In this document: one piece after another, positions 43,960-52,555 of the stretch | Layout of the letters: each line of letters begins with the position of its first letter | How positions within the stretch are numbered: position 1 is the stretch's first letter | Assembly (NCBI GenBank): GCA_004297945.1 | Contig: SCRC01000107.1 | Location: 1-57,849, forward strand | Direction: 5' to 3' | Length of the DNA stretch: 57,849 nt | From: Candidimonas sp. | GTDB taxonomy: Bacteria; Pseudomonadota; Gammaproteobacteria; Burkholderiales; Burkholderiaceae_B | The notes under the pieces: generated by a model | The model's input: only the letters and a program-made list of their open reading frames with translations | Databases searched by the model: none | Told to the model about the DNA's origin: nothing | Position numbers and translations under genes: made by a program

Positions 43960-45567
43960 TTAATGGTGAGGGTGAATTAAGAATGTGTTTCGTTCCTGCT
44001 CGTCGATCTGCGAAACCAGATGGGTTTCCCACTCCAGGTATTTCCTGGCGGCCGCCTTATTGCCATCGTGACGGTCATGCACAAAAAACAGGTAATCGAT
44101 GCAGTCCTCGTCAGGCGGGGTCGTGTCGGTTTGCTCTAAAGGCAGGCCAGCTTGCCTCAGCAGTCGGGCGCTAATGACACAAAGGGTGACCTGGCTATAC
44201 CCCTGCGATTCAAGGTCCTGCGCCAGCAGTTGCAACGTTTCGATAGACGGCCCCAGCAGCAGGACCATTGCCGCAAGGTCTTGCGGAACCCTTGACAACA
44301 GCGTTGAACGCATGGCCCAGACCGCGCCTCGCAAATGGCTTTTGCGATATTCCATGCTCGAACGCATGTCAAAAACAGCCGCCGATGCGTGCTCGCGAAT
44401 AAATCGACCCAGCCCGGATGGTTCCAGCACGACCGTATGTTCCAGCGTGGGTTTAAATTGAAGTGGTCTTGGCAAGCCCGCCAAATTGGCCGGGTCGCTC
44501 AACAAATAAACATCCCAACCCAATTGCTTGAGCCAACTGGCCACCACGGGTGCACGAATCCCATCGAAATCGCAAATGACCACCCGGGATTTACGAACGC
44601 CAATATACTGGTCTGTCGCCTGTATCAGCTGGCCGCCCGGCGTGTGCTGTACGTACGCCGGCGTATCACGCGCATATTCTTCCTGGGTGCGCACATCGCA
44701 CAAAAAAGTATTGCGACCCTCTTCACGCAACCAGGCCTTCGCCATCGCCGCATTGATGGTTGGCAGTTCGAACTTTTCCGTCAGCCTGGCCGCGCGAGCA
44801 CGCAATACAGGCTTGTCGGCCTCTTGTACGGCCTCCGGATATAGCCGATCAGACTTATGCTCAAGCGGAAAGTCGGCCAGGAACCAGCCTTGCGTGCCAT
44901 TTTCCAGGGCATAGACCTTATTGGGCACCTTCAGATTGATCAAGGTCTGCGCGCCGATAATGCTGCGGGTACGGCCGGCGCAATTAATCACTATTGTCGT
45001 TTCGGGATCAGGAGCAAGCGCATGAGCCCGCAGCGCCAGCTCTCCATTGGGACAGCAGATCGACCCGGGAATATTCATTTTTCTATATTCCTCGACCGGC
45101 CGGCCGTCCAGAACGATGACATCGGCCTGCTTGTCGTGCAGCATTTCATGCAGTCTGGCGGCCGATATGCTTGGCGTGCCGTAGGCATGCTCGGCAAGCT
45201 CGCCAAAGGTTTTGCTAGGTAAATTGACTCCGGCAAACGTGGCATAGCCATTAGCTTTCCAGCCTGAAATACCTCCTTTCAAACCAAAAACGCAGGTATA
45301 ACCCAGCCGTGCAAGCGCCTGGGCTGCCGCCGGCACCACATCGTGGCTACGTTCGTCGGCATAGATCACCACGCGAGTGGCCGTATTGGGCACCAGGCGA
45401 TAGATATTCAGTTCCAGAGTACTGTAGGGCAGAGGCACGGCAAAGAAAAGATGTCCCTCACCATATTGCCCATGCTCACGAATATCGAACAAGGCCAGTT
45501 CGTTCTTGTCGTGTATCCATTCTTTTAGTTGGGGGGCGTCGATAAGTTGCAGAGATGATGCAGTCAT
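43960..45567 (-). CDS. Four-domain rhodanese-like sulfurtransferase
   Basis: A 535-residue cytoplasmic protein made of four rhodanese modules (roughly 1-115, 130-235, 265-370 and 385-475) plus a C-terminal tail rich in charged residues. Only the second has a full active loop, CAGRTRS, with Cys at about residue 196. The first reads ADERSHD, the third DFDGIRA, and the fourth lacks the loop, so these are probably structural. I prefer the ATG at 45567; a TTG 12 codons earlier overlaps the upstream gene. In the operon it would accept sulfane sulfur from the C-S lyase product. Confidence 0.83.
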   Translation of the reverse strand: MTASSLQLIDAPQLKEWIHDKNELALFDIREHGQYGEGHLFFAVPLPYSTLELNIYRLVPNTATRVVIYADERSHDVVPAAAQALARLGYTCVFGLKGGISGWKANGYATFAGVNLPSKTFGELAEHAYGTPSISAARLHEMLHDKQADVIVLDGRPVEEYRKMNIPGSICCPNGELALRAHALAPDPETTIVINCAGRTRSIIGAQTLINLKVPNKVYALENGTQGWFLADFPLEHKSDRLYPEAVQEADKPVLRARAARLTEKFELPTINAAMAKAWLREEGRNTFLCDVRTQEEYARDTPAYVQHTPGGQLIQATDQYIGVRKSRVVICDFDGIRAPVVASWLKQLGWDVYLLSDPANLAGLPRPLQFKPTLEHTVVLEPSGLGRFIREHASAAVFDMRSSMEYRKSHLRGAVWAMRSTLLSRVPQDLAAMVLLLGPSIETLQLLAQDLESQGYSQVTLCVISARLLRQAGLPLEQTDTTPPDEDCIDYLFFVHDRHDGNKAAARKYLEWETHLVSQIDEQERNTFLIHPHH

Positions 45568-45589
45568 GGTGTCGCGTAAGGTAGTGGTA

Positions 45590-46759
45590 TTAGCGCGTTT
45601 CAAGTGATGAGAGTAGCGTGGTCAAGTCGGCTCTCAACTCTTCGGCATCTTCCAGGCCTATATGCAGCCGCAATAAATAGCCGGTTTCATTTTCGGCCTG
45701 GCTCAGACGCGTTTTGCTCACGTCTATGGGCAACACCAGGCTTTCAAAGCCACCCCACGAGGAACCGATACCAAAGAGCTCAAGCCGGTCAATGGCCGCC
45801 TCAATACGGGCGGTCGATATGCCGGGCGCAAACTCTACCGACAACAGACCATTGCTGCCTGTGCAATCTCGCAACCACAGGGCATGGCCCGAGTCTCCAG
45901 GCAAGGCCGGATGAAAAACGGTGCGCACCGCCGCTTGTTGAACGAGCCAGCCGGCCAGACTCAATGCGCTTTGCGCATGGCGCTGCAGGCGCAAATCAAG
46001 CGTGCGCAAACCTCGCAAAACCAAAAATGCATCTTCGGCGGACACTATCTGTCCAAAATTGACGCTGGCGGTTTCAAGCGGCGAAAAGGCGGCCTCTTGC
46101 GTCGTTACAACCCCCATCATCACATCGGAATGGCCGCCCAGATATTTGGTGGCAGCCACAATCGACACATCGGCGCCCAATTTCAACGGCTGGCAGCTCA
46201 GGCACGAACCCCAGGTATTGTCGGCGCACAAGATGACGTTGCGTTGTTTACATACCGCCGCCATGGCTGGCAAGTCTTGCATGTCGTAGAGCAGCGAACC
46301 CGGAGACTCCACGTACAACATACGAGTATTGGGCTTTATCCCCGCCGCCCAATCATCCGCTGACGTACTGAAGTAGCTGAATTCAATGCCGTAATTCGCC
46401 AATTGGCTTACACAGAACTGTTTCACCGGCCCGTAAGCAGCATCGGCAATCAGCACGTGATCGCCCGCCTTCAGGTACGCCATCAACGTAACGGCAATGG
46501 CCGCCAGGCCGGTCGGAAACAGCTTGGATCGGTACCCGCCCTCCAGGGCCGATACCGCATCTTCCAGCGCGAACGTCGTTTCATTGCCGCGCGCCCCGTA
46601 AGACAGCATGCGTTCGTGCTCACGTTTTACACGTGTCTCGCGCCAATGCCCCAGACTCTCGAATAAGTAGGTGCTGCCTTTAACGATAGGCGTATTGGCC
46701 CATCCTGCTTCGGGCCTGCCAATCCGGGCCAATGCCGTAGCGCCAGAACGCTTGGACAT
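45590..46759 (-). CDS. Cystathionine beta-lyase family PLP enzyme (C-S lyase)
   Basis: A 389-residue Cys/Met-metabolism PLP enzyme. The PLP lysine is K205 in VAATKYLGGHSDVMMG. The cofactor-binding Tyr/Arg are in LSYGARGNETTFALE near 55, Asp180 lies in ILCADNTWGSC, and the substrate-carboxylate Arg is near the C-terminus in LLRLHIGLEDAEEL. It starts directly after the dioxygenase stop. Members cleave cystathionine or cystine to pyruvate, ammonia and a thiol or persulfide. The context suggests cystine or a related thioether. Confidence 0.88.
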   Translation of the reverse strand: MSKRSGATALARIGRPEAGWANTPIVKGSTYLFESLGHWRETRVKREHERMLSYGARGNETTFALEDAVSALEGGYRSKLFPTGLAAIAVTLMAYLKAGDHVLIADAAYGPVKQFCVSQLANYGIEFSYFSTSADDWAAGIKPNTRMLYVESPGSLLYDMQDLPAMAAVCKQRNVILCADNTWGSCLSCQPLKLGADVSIVAATKYLGGHSDVMMGVVTTQEAAFSPLETASVNFGQIVSAEDAFLVLRGLRTLDLRLQRHAQSALSLAGWLVQQAAVRTVFHPALPGDSGHALWLRDCTGSNGLLSVEFAPGISTARIEAAIDRLELFGIGSSWGGFESLVLPIDVSKTRLSQAENETGYLLRLHIGLEDAEELRADLTTLLSSLETR

Positions 46760-47353
46760 TCAGGCAGCGCTCCGTTTTGTCTTGACCCCTATCGACATTA
46801 ATTTGCAGGTGTTGTTTTCAGTATCGAAGGCCACGCGTTCCGTCAACATTTCAAGCGAAACGCCATACATGTGAAGATGGCGAATACCGGATTCGTCTTC
46901 GATCCTGACTGCATGAATATCGTCGGCCATCAAGGCAATGCCCCCGCCTGGCGACACTGGCTGTTCTTTTACCAGAGCGAGCCTGGCGACACCGGGCTTT
47001 GATTTGTCGTCGAGGCGGTCATACACATAATTCGTTTCAGTGCCCCGGACTGCGGCTATACAGGCCCAGGTCGTGTGGTTGTGTGGAACAATCGCCTTGC
47101 CCGGACGCATCACATTCAAATACAGGGCATACGTATTGTCGGGTTCTTCGTGAACCATATAACGCGACTGCAGGTCACCATCAACGGGCTCCGGGTAGTC
47201 GTCGTTCGACCACCAATCTTTGTGCGCCGCCAAATCAATTAGCGCCTTTAAGACAACGTCCAGCTTCTGACGCGTCATCCCACCGGCGTCGGCTTGTTTG
47301 GCAGTATCGATAAAGTGTGAAATAGCAGTGGATTTCTCAACAGCTTGGTTCAT
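46760..47353 (-). CDS. Cysteine dioxygenase-family protein (thiol dioxygenase)
   Basis: A 197-residue cupin. The iron ligands are likely the two His of PHNHTTW and the His of DDIHAVRI. RHLHMYG matches the conserved Leu-His-x-Tyr segment with the catalytic His and Tyr of thiol dioxygenases. A Cys follows the HxH motif (HNHTTWAC), where mammalian cysteine dioxygenase has its cross-linked Cys. AGGAG is 6 bases before the ATG at 47353. It would turn cysteine or 3-mercaptopropionate into the sulfinate. It is the first gene of the sulfur operon, facing the LysR gene. Confidence 0.82.
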   Translation of the reverse strand: MNQAVEKSTAISHFIDTAKQADAGGMTRQKLDVVLKALIDLAAHKDWWSNDDYPEPVDGDLQSRYMVHEEPDNTYALYLNVMRPGKAIVPHNHTTWACIAAVRGTETNYVYDRLDDKSKPGVARLALVKEQPVSPGGGIALMADDIHAVRIEDESGIRHLHMYGVSLEMLTERVAFDTENNTCKLMSIGVKTKRSAA

Positions 47354-47409
47354 GTCAATCTCCTGTATTGATCGAAATATAGGCGCTGAAAGGCCGCCAG
47401 ACAAATTAA

Positions 47410-47442
47410 TAATTAGCAAAAATACATAAGCATTGCTAATTA
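47410..47442. promoter_or_regulatory. LysR-type operator: perfect 10-bp inverted repeat
   Basis: TAATTAGCAA (47410-47419) and TTGCTAATTA (47433-47442) with a 13-base centre lie midway in the divergent gap between the dioxygenase and LysR genes. A smaller inverted repeat, GAGATA-N7-TATCTC, is at 47452-47470. Two sites of this kind fit recognition and activation sites of a LysR tetramer. Confidence 0.6.
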
Positions 47443-47494
47443 GTTATCTATGAGATACAGTTTCTATCTCGTAGGTTAACTAGGGATTTCACCT

Positions 47495-48364
47495 ATGCGA
47501 AATCTGGATTTGGACTTGCTCCGAACTCTTGTAACTATAGAAAAAACTAATACATTTTCCGGCGCCGCCAATGAGCTGTTCAAAACCCAGTCGGCGATCA
47601 CACAGCAGATGCAACGGCTTGAGTCGCTGCTTGGGCTTGCCCTCTTCGAAAAAAAGGGCCGCCGCCGGGTATTGACTACGCAAGGCAGCAAACTTGCCGT
47701 GTACGGCCGCCGCTTGCTCGCCATCAACGATGAGGCGATCCGCACTATTGGCCAACAACCCATGGAAGGCGACATCCGACTGGGCGCGCCCTTGGATGTC
47801 GCCGATACGATTTTGCCACCGGTGCTGACTCACATCGCACGCTATGCGCCAAAAGTGCGACTGGAAATCCGCGTAGACAGAAGCCCTTTTTTAATGGAAG
47901 CGCTGGAGTCGGGCGACATCGACCTGACGATTTCAACCCGGCATAAAAAAGACCTTAATGGAATCGTTTTACGCACCTCGCCTACCGCCTGGATATGCGC
48001 CGCCGATTATGTCCATAACAAACGGGTTCCATTGCCGCTGATTCTGGCCGATGAGCCCAGTATATTCCGCAAAATCGCCCTAACCGCGTTAGAACAGACG
48101 AAGCTGGAGTGGCGCATCAACTATCTGGCGCCAACGTTGGTGGGCATCAAGGCCGCCATTCGAGCAGGCCTGGGCATGACGGCCCGCAGTGTGGAGTTAT
48201 TAGGCCCGGATATGCGTGTATTGGGTGAAGCGGAAGGCCTGCCGCCGCTGCCCTCGGTGACCTACTACCTATGGACCCGCCAGGACACGGTCAGCCCCTT
48301 GACCTTGTATATATACGAAATGCTGAAAAGCAAATTTGAATACAAGGAAGGGGAATTGGTTTAG
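47495..48364 (+). CDS. LysR-family transcriptional regulator
   Basis: A 289-residue LysR regulator. The winged helix is LDLLRTLVTIEKTNTFSGAA, then LFKTQSAITQQMQRLESLLG. The effector domain begins near residue 90 (GDIRLGAPLDVADTILPPVL). It is divergent from the sulfur operon and is the obvious candidate regulator, acting through the inverted repeats at 47410-47470. The effector is presumably a sulfur metabolite (inferred). Confidence 0.92.
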   Translation: MRNLDLDLLRTLVTIEKTNTFSGAANELFKTQSAITQQMQRLESLLGLALFEKKGRRRVLTTQGSKLAVYGRRLLAINDEAIRTIGQQPMEGDIRLGAPLDVADTILPPVLTHIARYAPKVRLEIRVDRSPFLMEALESGDIDLTISTRHKKDLNGIVLRTSPTAWICAADYVHNKRVPLPLILADEPSIFRKIALTALEQTKLEWRINYLAPTLVGIKAAIRAGLGMTARSVELLGPDMRVLGEAEGLPPLPSVTYYLWTRQDTVSPLTLYIYEMLKSKFEYKEGELV

Positions 48365-48405
48365 CGAGCAAACGGGTTGCGATAAACACGCCTGCGAGAA
48401 TCGGT

Positions 48406-48479
48406 GGCAGCCGCAAGGGATGCCAGTACAAAATGTACCAGACGCTAATACTCATATAGTGGCAACCCTTGCGGCTGCC
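48406..48479 (+). repeat. Pair of palindromic repeats between convergent genes
   Basis: GGCAGCCGCAAGGGATGCC (48406-48424) and GGCAACCCTTGCGGCTGCC (48461-48479) are inverted relative to each other, each with its own hairpin. They lie in the 173-base gap between the LysR end and the Bug-receptor end. This is a CCGCAAGG-loop variant of the repeat family. Confidence 0.65.
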
Positions 48480-48537
48480 AAAAGGCCTCACGACCTGAAA
48501 CACAGCCAACCGTTGAATCCATCAGCGGCGCATAATA

Positions 48538-49503
48538 CTATTTCGCAGATATCCCTGTTTCTGTAACGATTTGCTCGTATTTTTTCATTTCCGAACTGAT
48601 GAAATCCGTAAAGGCTCTGCCCTGCAAGGGCGTAGGATTAAGGCCCTGAACCTCCAGCGACTTGATGAAACCCTGATTGCCAAGCACCGCTATCACATCG
48701 GCGCTGATCTTGTCGGCCACGGCAACAGGCAGATTCCTGGGGCCGAATACTCCAAACCAATTTGTAAGTTGTAGGCGCGGCAAGCCCAGCTCAACAGCCG
48801 TTGGCACGTCCGGCAATAATTTTTCGCGCTTGGAGCTGGCCACTAGAATCGCATGCAATTTGCCCGCGCGAATATGCTGAAGAAGCGGCGGTGTCGTTGC
48901 AAAAAACAAATCTATCTGCCCTCCCAGCAAGTCGCTTACTGCAAGGGATGTTCCTCGGTACGGGACATGCGTCATGGGTATGTCCGTCAAACGCGCCAGC
49001 ATCGCCCCCGCCATGTGCTGCTGGCCTCCAACGCCTGGCGACCCATATGTAATGGGTTCTTTCGATCCCTTATGCGCAAGCAACTCGGCCAGGTTCTTAA
49101 TCCCCAATTTAGGCCCACTGACCAGTACCAAAGGCGCAGAGGCCACCAAATCAAGAGCCGATAAATCCTTGATCGGGTCATAGTGCATATTCTTGAATAC
49201 TAGCTTGTTGATCGAGACTTCCGGTGTGTACCCCAGCAGCAAGGTATAGCCGTCGGGCGCGGAACGGACGACTTGCTCGGCGGCAATCATGCCGCTGGCA
49301 CCGGGCTTGTTTTCAACCACAACTGTCTGCCGCCATTTTGAGCCCAACTCCTTGGCAAGAAGTCGAGCCACAATGTCAGTGGATCCGCCCGGCGCATAGC
49401 CAACCAGCAATTTCACGGGCCTGTCCGGATAGGCGGCATGGGCAGTCGACGTAACCGTCAACGCCATAAACAGGAAAGCAAAAGATGCAGAACGAAAAGA
49501 CAT
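48538..49503 (-). CDS. Bug/TctC-family tripartite tricarboxylate receptor
   Basis: A 321-residue periplasmic receptor with a Sec signal ending near AHAAYPDRPVKLLVGYAPGGSTDIVARLL. That opening, followed by VVENKPGASGMIAAEQV and DGYTLLLGY, is diagnostic of Bug proteins. No TctA/TctB membrane genes are nearby, so it is an orphan as usual in Alcaligenaceae. It lies 44 bases after the metallophosphoesterase stop and is probably co-transcribed with it. It likely binds a carboxylate. Confidence 0.92.
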   Translation of the reverse strand: MSFRSASFAFLFMALTVTSTAHAAYPDRPVKLLVGYAPGGSTDIVARLLAKELGSKWRQTVVVENKPGASGMIAAEQVVRSAPDGYTLLLGYTPEVSINKLVFKNMHYDPIKDLSALDLVASAPLVLVSGPKLGIKNLAELLAHKGSKEPITYGSPGVGGQQHMAGAMLARLTDIPMTHVPYRGTSLAVSDLLGGQIDLFFATTPPLLQHIRAGKLHAILVASSKREKLLPDVPTAVELGLPRLQLTNWFGVFGPRNLPVAVADKISADVIAVLGNQGFIKSLEVQGLNPTPLQGRAFTDFISSEMKKYEQIVTETGISAK

Positions 49504-49547
49504 GAACTTGCTCCAATTAAATTAAATTGAGAATAAGTAGTTTGTAT

Positions 49548-51617
49548 TCACCTGAGCAACACCAACACGATTTGCAATTCCTCGGGTGCGGCAGCCATCG
49601 TATCTTCGATAGCCCTCATCTGAGTTCCAAGCGTTTGCTTGCAGCCCAATGACAAGTCGTAAGCCACGCAAGCCGAAGGCAGTTGTCTCAAGCTCTTAAC
49701 TGCATTGACCGTACTGTCGTAGACCAACAGATAGCGATCATGGCAACTCCGGAATTCGAGCGAGCCGGCCGCGCTCGCGCCCCTTCCTTCCAAAACGATA
49801 GTGGAAGAATTCGAGAGCAGCGCTGTCAGCGTTGTATAGGCCTTGGCCATCAGGCGAGGATTGAAATGCCGGTCTATAAATGCATGCCGCGGAAAATATC
49901 CGCGGTCGACATCCATAAATGTATCGTAGATGTAGAAAATTCCTGACGATACCTTTGAAAGAACCATAGCCTGCGCCACGCTAGCTACATTTGCTCGATC
50001 ATCCGCCCGTTCAATTGATAGGTTTGGCCCGCTGAGCTTGAGAGAGGCAAGAATCAGGCAAGGCGTTGCCTGGCTGAACTTCATAAGTTGCAAGGCTGCC
50101 GGAATCAAGGCCTGATCAGCCTCGATGCGCACCGTTACGCCATCAATATCGCCCGCGCTAATCGCAGCAGCAATGAGCTCGCCGTGGGCTTCCAGCTCAT
50201 CGAGCGTGAAACCTGCTTTGACGAAATGGCTGAAGTGTTTGCCATCGTAATGAGAAGGATCGGCGGTGAGTATCTTGGAATAGTAGATATGTACGCCTTT
50301 CGTCCTGCGGATCTCACGTAGCGAACTACCTTGCCGCCCAAAGCCTTCCAGAGTTGCATTGACCTCGAATCCGACTACGCCGCATGACGCCATATCAAGC
50401 GCTAACAAAGCAGGCTTGGGAACGCCAAGTGACGTAACGATATAACGATGGCCAAGCCGGGCCAGAAGCCGCATGCGCTCACGCGACTCGGGCTCGGCCA
50501 GATCCAAATCAGGCACCTTCGACAGGCGCGCCCCCATCTCCCACAAAGCAAGCAGAGGATAATCATTACGTGCCCACTTCCGGCCGAACTCCTGCACTCC
50601 GCCCGTTGCGCTGATCTGCATGCTCTCCGCCCACGGATGCCGCAATTCGACACCAATATTGTCGAAAGTCGACGTTTTTGGATGCGCCAATTGACGTACA
50701 GGAGGCGCAACCGATTTGGTGCCAACCGCCGATTGTGCGCCCATGGTCCGAATAGGGTAGGCAACGTGGCCGTCAGCGAATACATCGACTACAAAATACC
50801 CGAACTTCTCGACGTCCCCACGACCGAACTCCACGCTCGGGGCGGTACGGTAAAACTCAGTGAAATCGTGACGCAGGAAAGCCGTGGAAGGAAGCATGTA
50901 GAGCTCAGCATCGCCTACCCGGTCGTACCAGAAGTTGTGCACGTGGCCAGCAAAAACGGCCTCCACTTCAGGCTTGTTAATTAACCCAAGCAACCAACTA
51001 CGGCCCGGTTCATCGACATTGTCGTAATTTCCCCGCTCATCGGTGCGATAGATATACGGTGGGTAATGCATGAAGAGAAATACGCGCTTACCCTGCGCCT
51101 GCAAAAGCTGACTCTCTAACCACTGCCTCTGGCGCGCCTCGTCGGGCAAGCCGGAATTGAGCAACAACGAATTAATAATGACAAATCGCAGATTGCCTTC
51201 ATCAAACGCAAAATAATCAGAGCCGAAAGCGGCCCGATAAGTCTCCAGAAAGGGTTCGCAAACCTGATCCGCCGGCATCCAGTCCACGCGCTTATCACCG
51301 ACATCGTGGTTACCAGGTACAAGATGAACAGGCACCGTGACGGGGCTGGCAATTTCCTTGAAGCAGGCTACCGCTTCCTCGAACGTCGGCAGCGATGGCA
51401 CCGGATGCACAATATCCCCTAAATGCACCACGAACTTGGGCGGTGGATCCATTGCGGCGATATCCAGAAAAACATGGCGCGCACGCGCATTTGCCAAACG
51501 ATTGGTGTGGTAGGGCGAACTGGAAACGCCATCGCCCTCATTGATATGAGTATCGGCAACGACTACAAAAGAAAAAAGATGTGGTCCGTTTGGGGCTGGC
51601 GAAGTGGCGAAGGTCAT
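49548..51617 (-). CDS. Metallophosphoesterase with an unrecognised C-terminal domain
   Basis: A 689-residue protein. Residues 1-290 are a calcineurin-like phosphoesterase with all metal motifs: ADTHINEG, HLGDIVHP, VPGNHDVGD, FMHYPPY and FAGHVHNFWYDR. The C-terminal 360 residues, beginning around FDNIGVELRHPWAESMQ, resemble no family I can name. Segments such as FGRKWARNDYPLLALWEMG and GIFYIYDTFMDVDRGYFPRH hint at a TIM-barrel sugar-hydrolase-like fold. There is no signal peptide. Divergent from the IclR gene, it is a probable IclR target. Confidence 0.75.
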   Translation of the reverse strand: MTFATSPAPNGPHLFSFVVVADTHINEGDGVSSSPYHTNRLANARARHVFLDIAAMDPPPKFVVHLGDIVHPVPSLPTFEEAVACFKEIASPVTVPVHLVPGNHDVGDKRVDWMPADQVCEPFLETYRAAFGSDYFAFDEGNLRFVIINSLLLNSGLPDEARQRQWLESQLLQAQGKRVFLFMHYPPYIYRTDERGNYDNVDEPGRSWLLGLINKPEVEAVFAGHVHNFWYDRVGDAELYMLPSTAFLRHDFTEFYRTAPSVEFGRGDVEKFGYFVVDVFADGHVAYPIRTMGAQSAVGTKSVAPPVRQLAHPKTSTFDNIGVELRHPWAESMQISATGGVQEFGRKWARNDYPLLALWEMGARLSKVPDLDLAEPESRERMRLLARLGHRYIVTSLGVPKPALLALDMASCGVVGFEVNATLEGFGRQGSSLREIRRTKGVHIYYSKILTADPSHYDGKHFSHFVKAGFTLDELEAHGELIAAAISAGDIDGVTVRIEADQALIPAALQLMKFSQATPCLILASLKLSGPNLSIERADDRANVASVAQAMVLSKVSSGIFYIYDTFMDVDRGYFPRHAFIDRHFNPRLMAKAYTTLTALLSNSSTIVLEGRGASAAGSLEFRSCHDRYLLVYDSTVNAVKSLRQLPSACVAYDLSLGCKQTLGTQMRAIEDTMAAAPEELQIVLVLLR

Positions 51618-51635
51618 AATTCTCGTGGCTATTTA

Positions 51636-51689
51636 TGGAATTAAATTCCATTATATTGAATCTAAATCAATATAATGGAATTGCATTAT
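51636..51689. promoter_or_regulatory. IclR-box-like operator and perfect 16-bp inverted repeat
   Basis: TGGAATTAAATTCCA (51636-51650) is a 15-bp palindrome close to the classical IclR box TGGAAATNATTTCCA. Overlapping it, AATTCCATTATATTGA (51644-51659) and TCAATATAATGGAATT (51667-51682) form a perfect 16-bp inverted repeat with a 7-base centre. ATAATG-N6-CATTAT (51672-51689) repeats the half-site. All lie in the gap between the phosphoesterase and IclR genes. Confidence 0.7.
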
Positions 51690-51733
51690 TGTAGTAGTCC
51701 GATAAGATGTCAAGAATTAAATTGGGAGTCCCG

Positions 51734-52555
51734 ATGTCGGAACACGGAAAAAGCCAGCCTGAGTTTTTCAATAACGCGGCGATGCAAGCCCACCCGCAAT
51801 TTGCCTCCACCCTGGCCAACGGCCTGGCCGTTCTTGGCTGCTTCGCCAGTGGAGCGCCAACGCTGGGAAACAAGGACATCGCCGAACAGCTGTCCATGTC
51901 ACGCCCCACGATTTCCCGATTGACATTTACATTGGTGGCTTTAGGTTACTTGCGACGTGATCGGCAAACTGGGAAATACTCGCTTGGACCCGCAGTCTTG
52001 TCACTGGGCTATCCATTGCTATCGCAACTGACCATCCGCCAGATAGCAGCCCCGGCCATGCTTGAGCTGGCGCGCTACGCGCACGGTCCAGTGTCAGTAG
52101 GCACGCGTGACCGGCAGCAGGTGGTCTACGTCGAAACCGTGCAGGGTCAGGAATCGAATGACACAAAACCGGGGATAGGGTCGACACGTCCGTTTCTGCG
52201 CACAGCAATCGGACGTGCACTGCTGCACACCCTGGAAGCTCAGGAACGGACAACAATCATCAAATATTTACAGCGCACCCACCCCGAGGAATGGGAAAAA
52301 TTCGGCCAAGGCCTGGAGGTGGCTTTCGCCGAAATAGACTCGATGGGATTCTGTGTGGTGGCGGGCGACTGGAGACCGACATTAGCCGCTGTTGCGGTTC
52401 CGATGAAAGGCGAGGTCAATGGCATGCCGTTGGCATTCAACCTGACTGTTCCCAGTTATTCCGCTGACCGTAAACAACTCGAAAAGAATTTCGGACCGCG
52501 CCTGCTTAATCTCGTTCGCAACATTGAGTACAAGTTAGGCCCGGGGGAAGGCTAA
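51734..52555 (+). CDS. IclR-family transcriptional regulator
   Basis: A 273-residue IclR protein. The winged helix spans ANGLAVLGCFASGAPTLGN, EQLSMSRPTISRLTFTLVALGY and RRDRQTGKYSLGPAVL, followed by the GAF-like effector domain (VAVPMKGEVNGMPLAFNLTV). I chose the ATG at 51734 because GGGAG is 6 bases upstream; an ATG nine codons earlier is possible. It is divergent from the metallophosphoesterase and Bug-receptor genes and probably represses them and itself through the boxes at 51636-51689. Confidence 0.9.
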   Translation: MSEHGKSQPEFFNNAAMQAHPQFASTLANGLAVLGCFASGAPTLGNKDIAEQLSMSRPTISRLTFTLVALGYLRRDRQTGKYSLGPAVLSLGYPLLSQLTIRQIAAPAMLELARYAHGPVSVGTRDRQQVVYVETVQGQESNDTKPGIGSTRPFLRTAIGRALLHTLEAQERTTIIKYLQRTHPEEWEKFGQGLEVAFAEIDSMGFCVVAGDWRPTLAAVAVPMKGEVNGMPLAFNLTVPSYSADRKQLEKNFGPRLLNLVRNIEYKLGPGEG

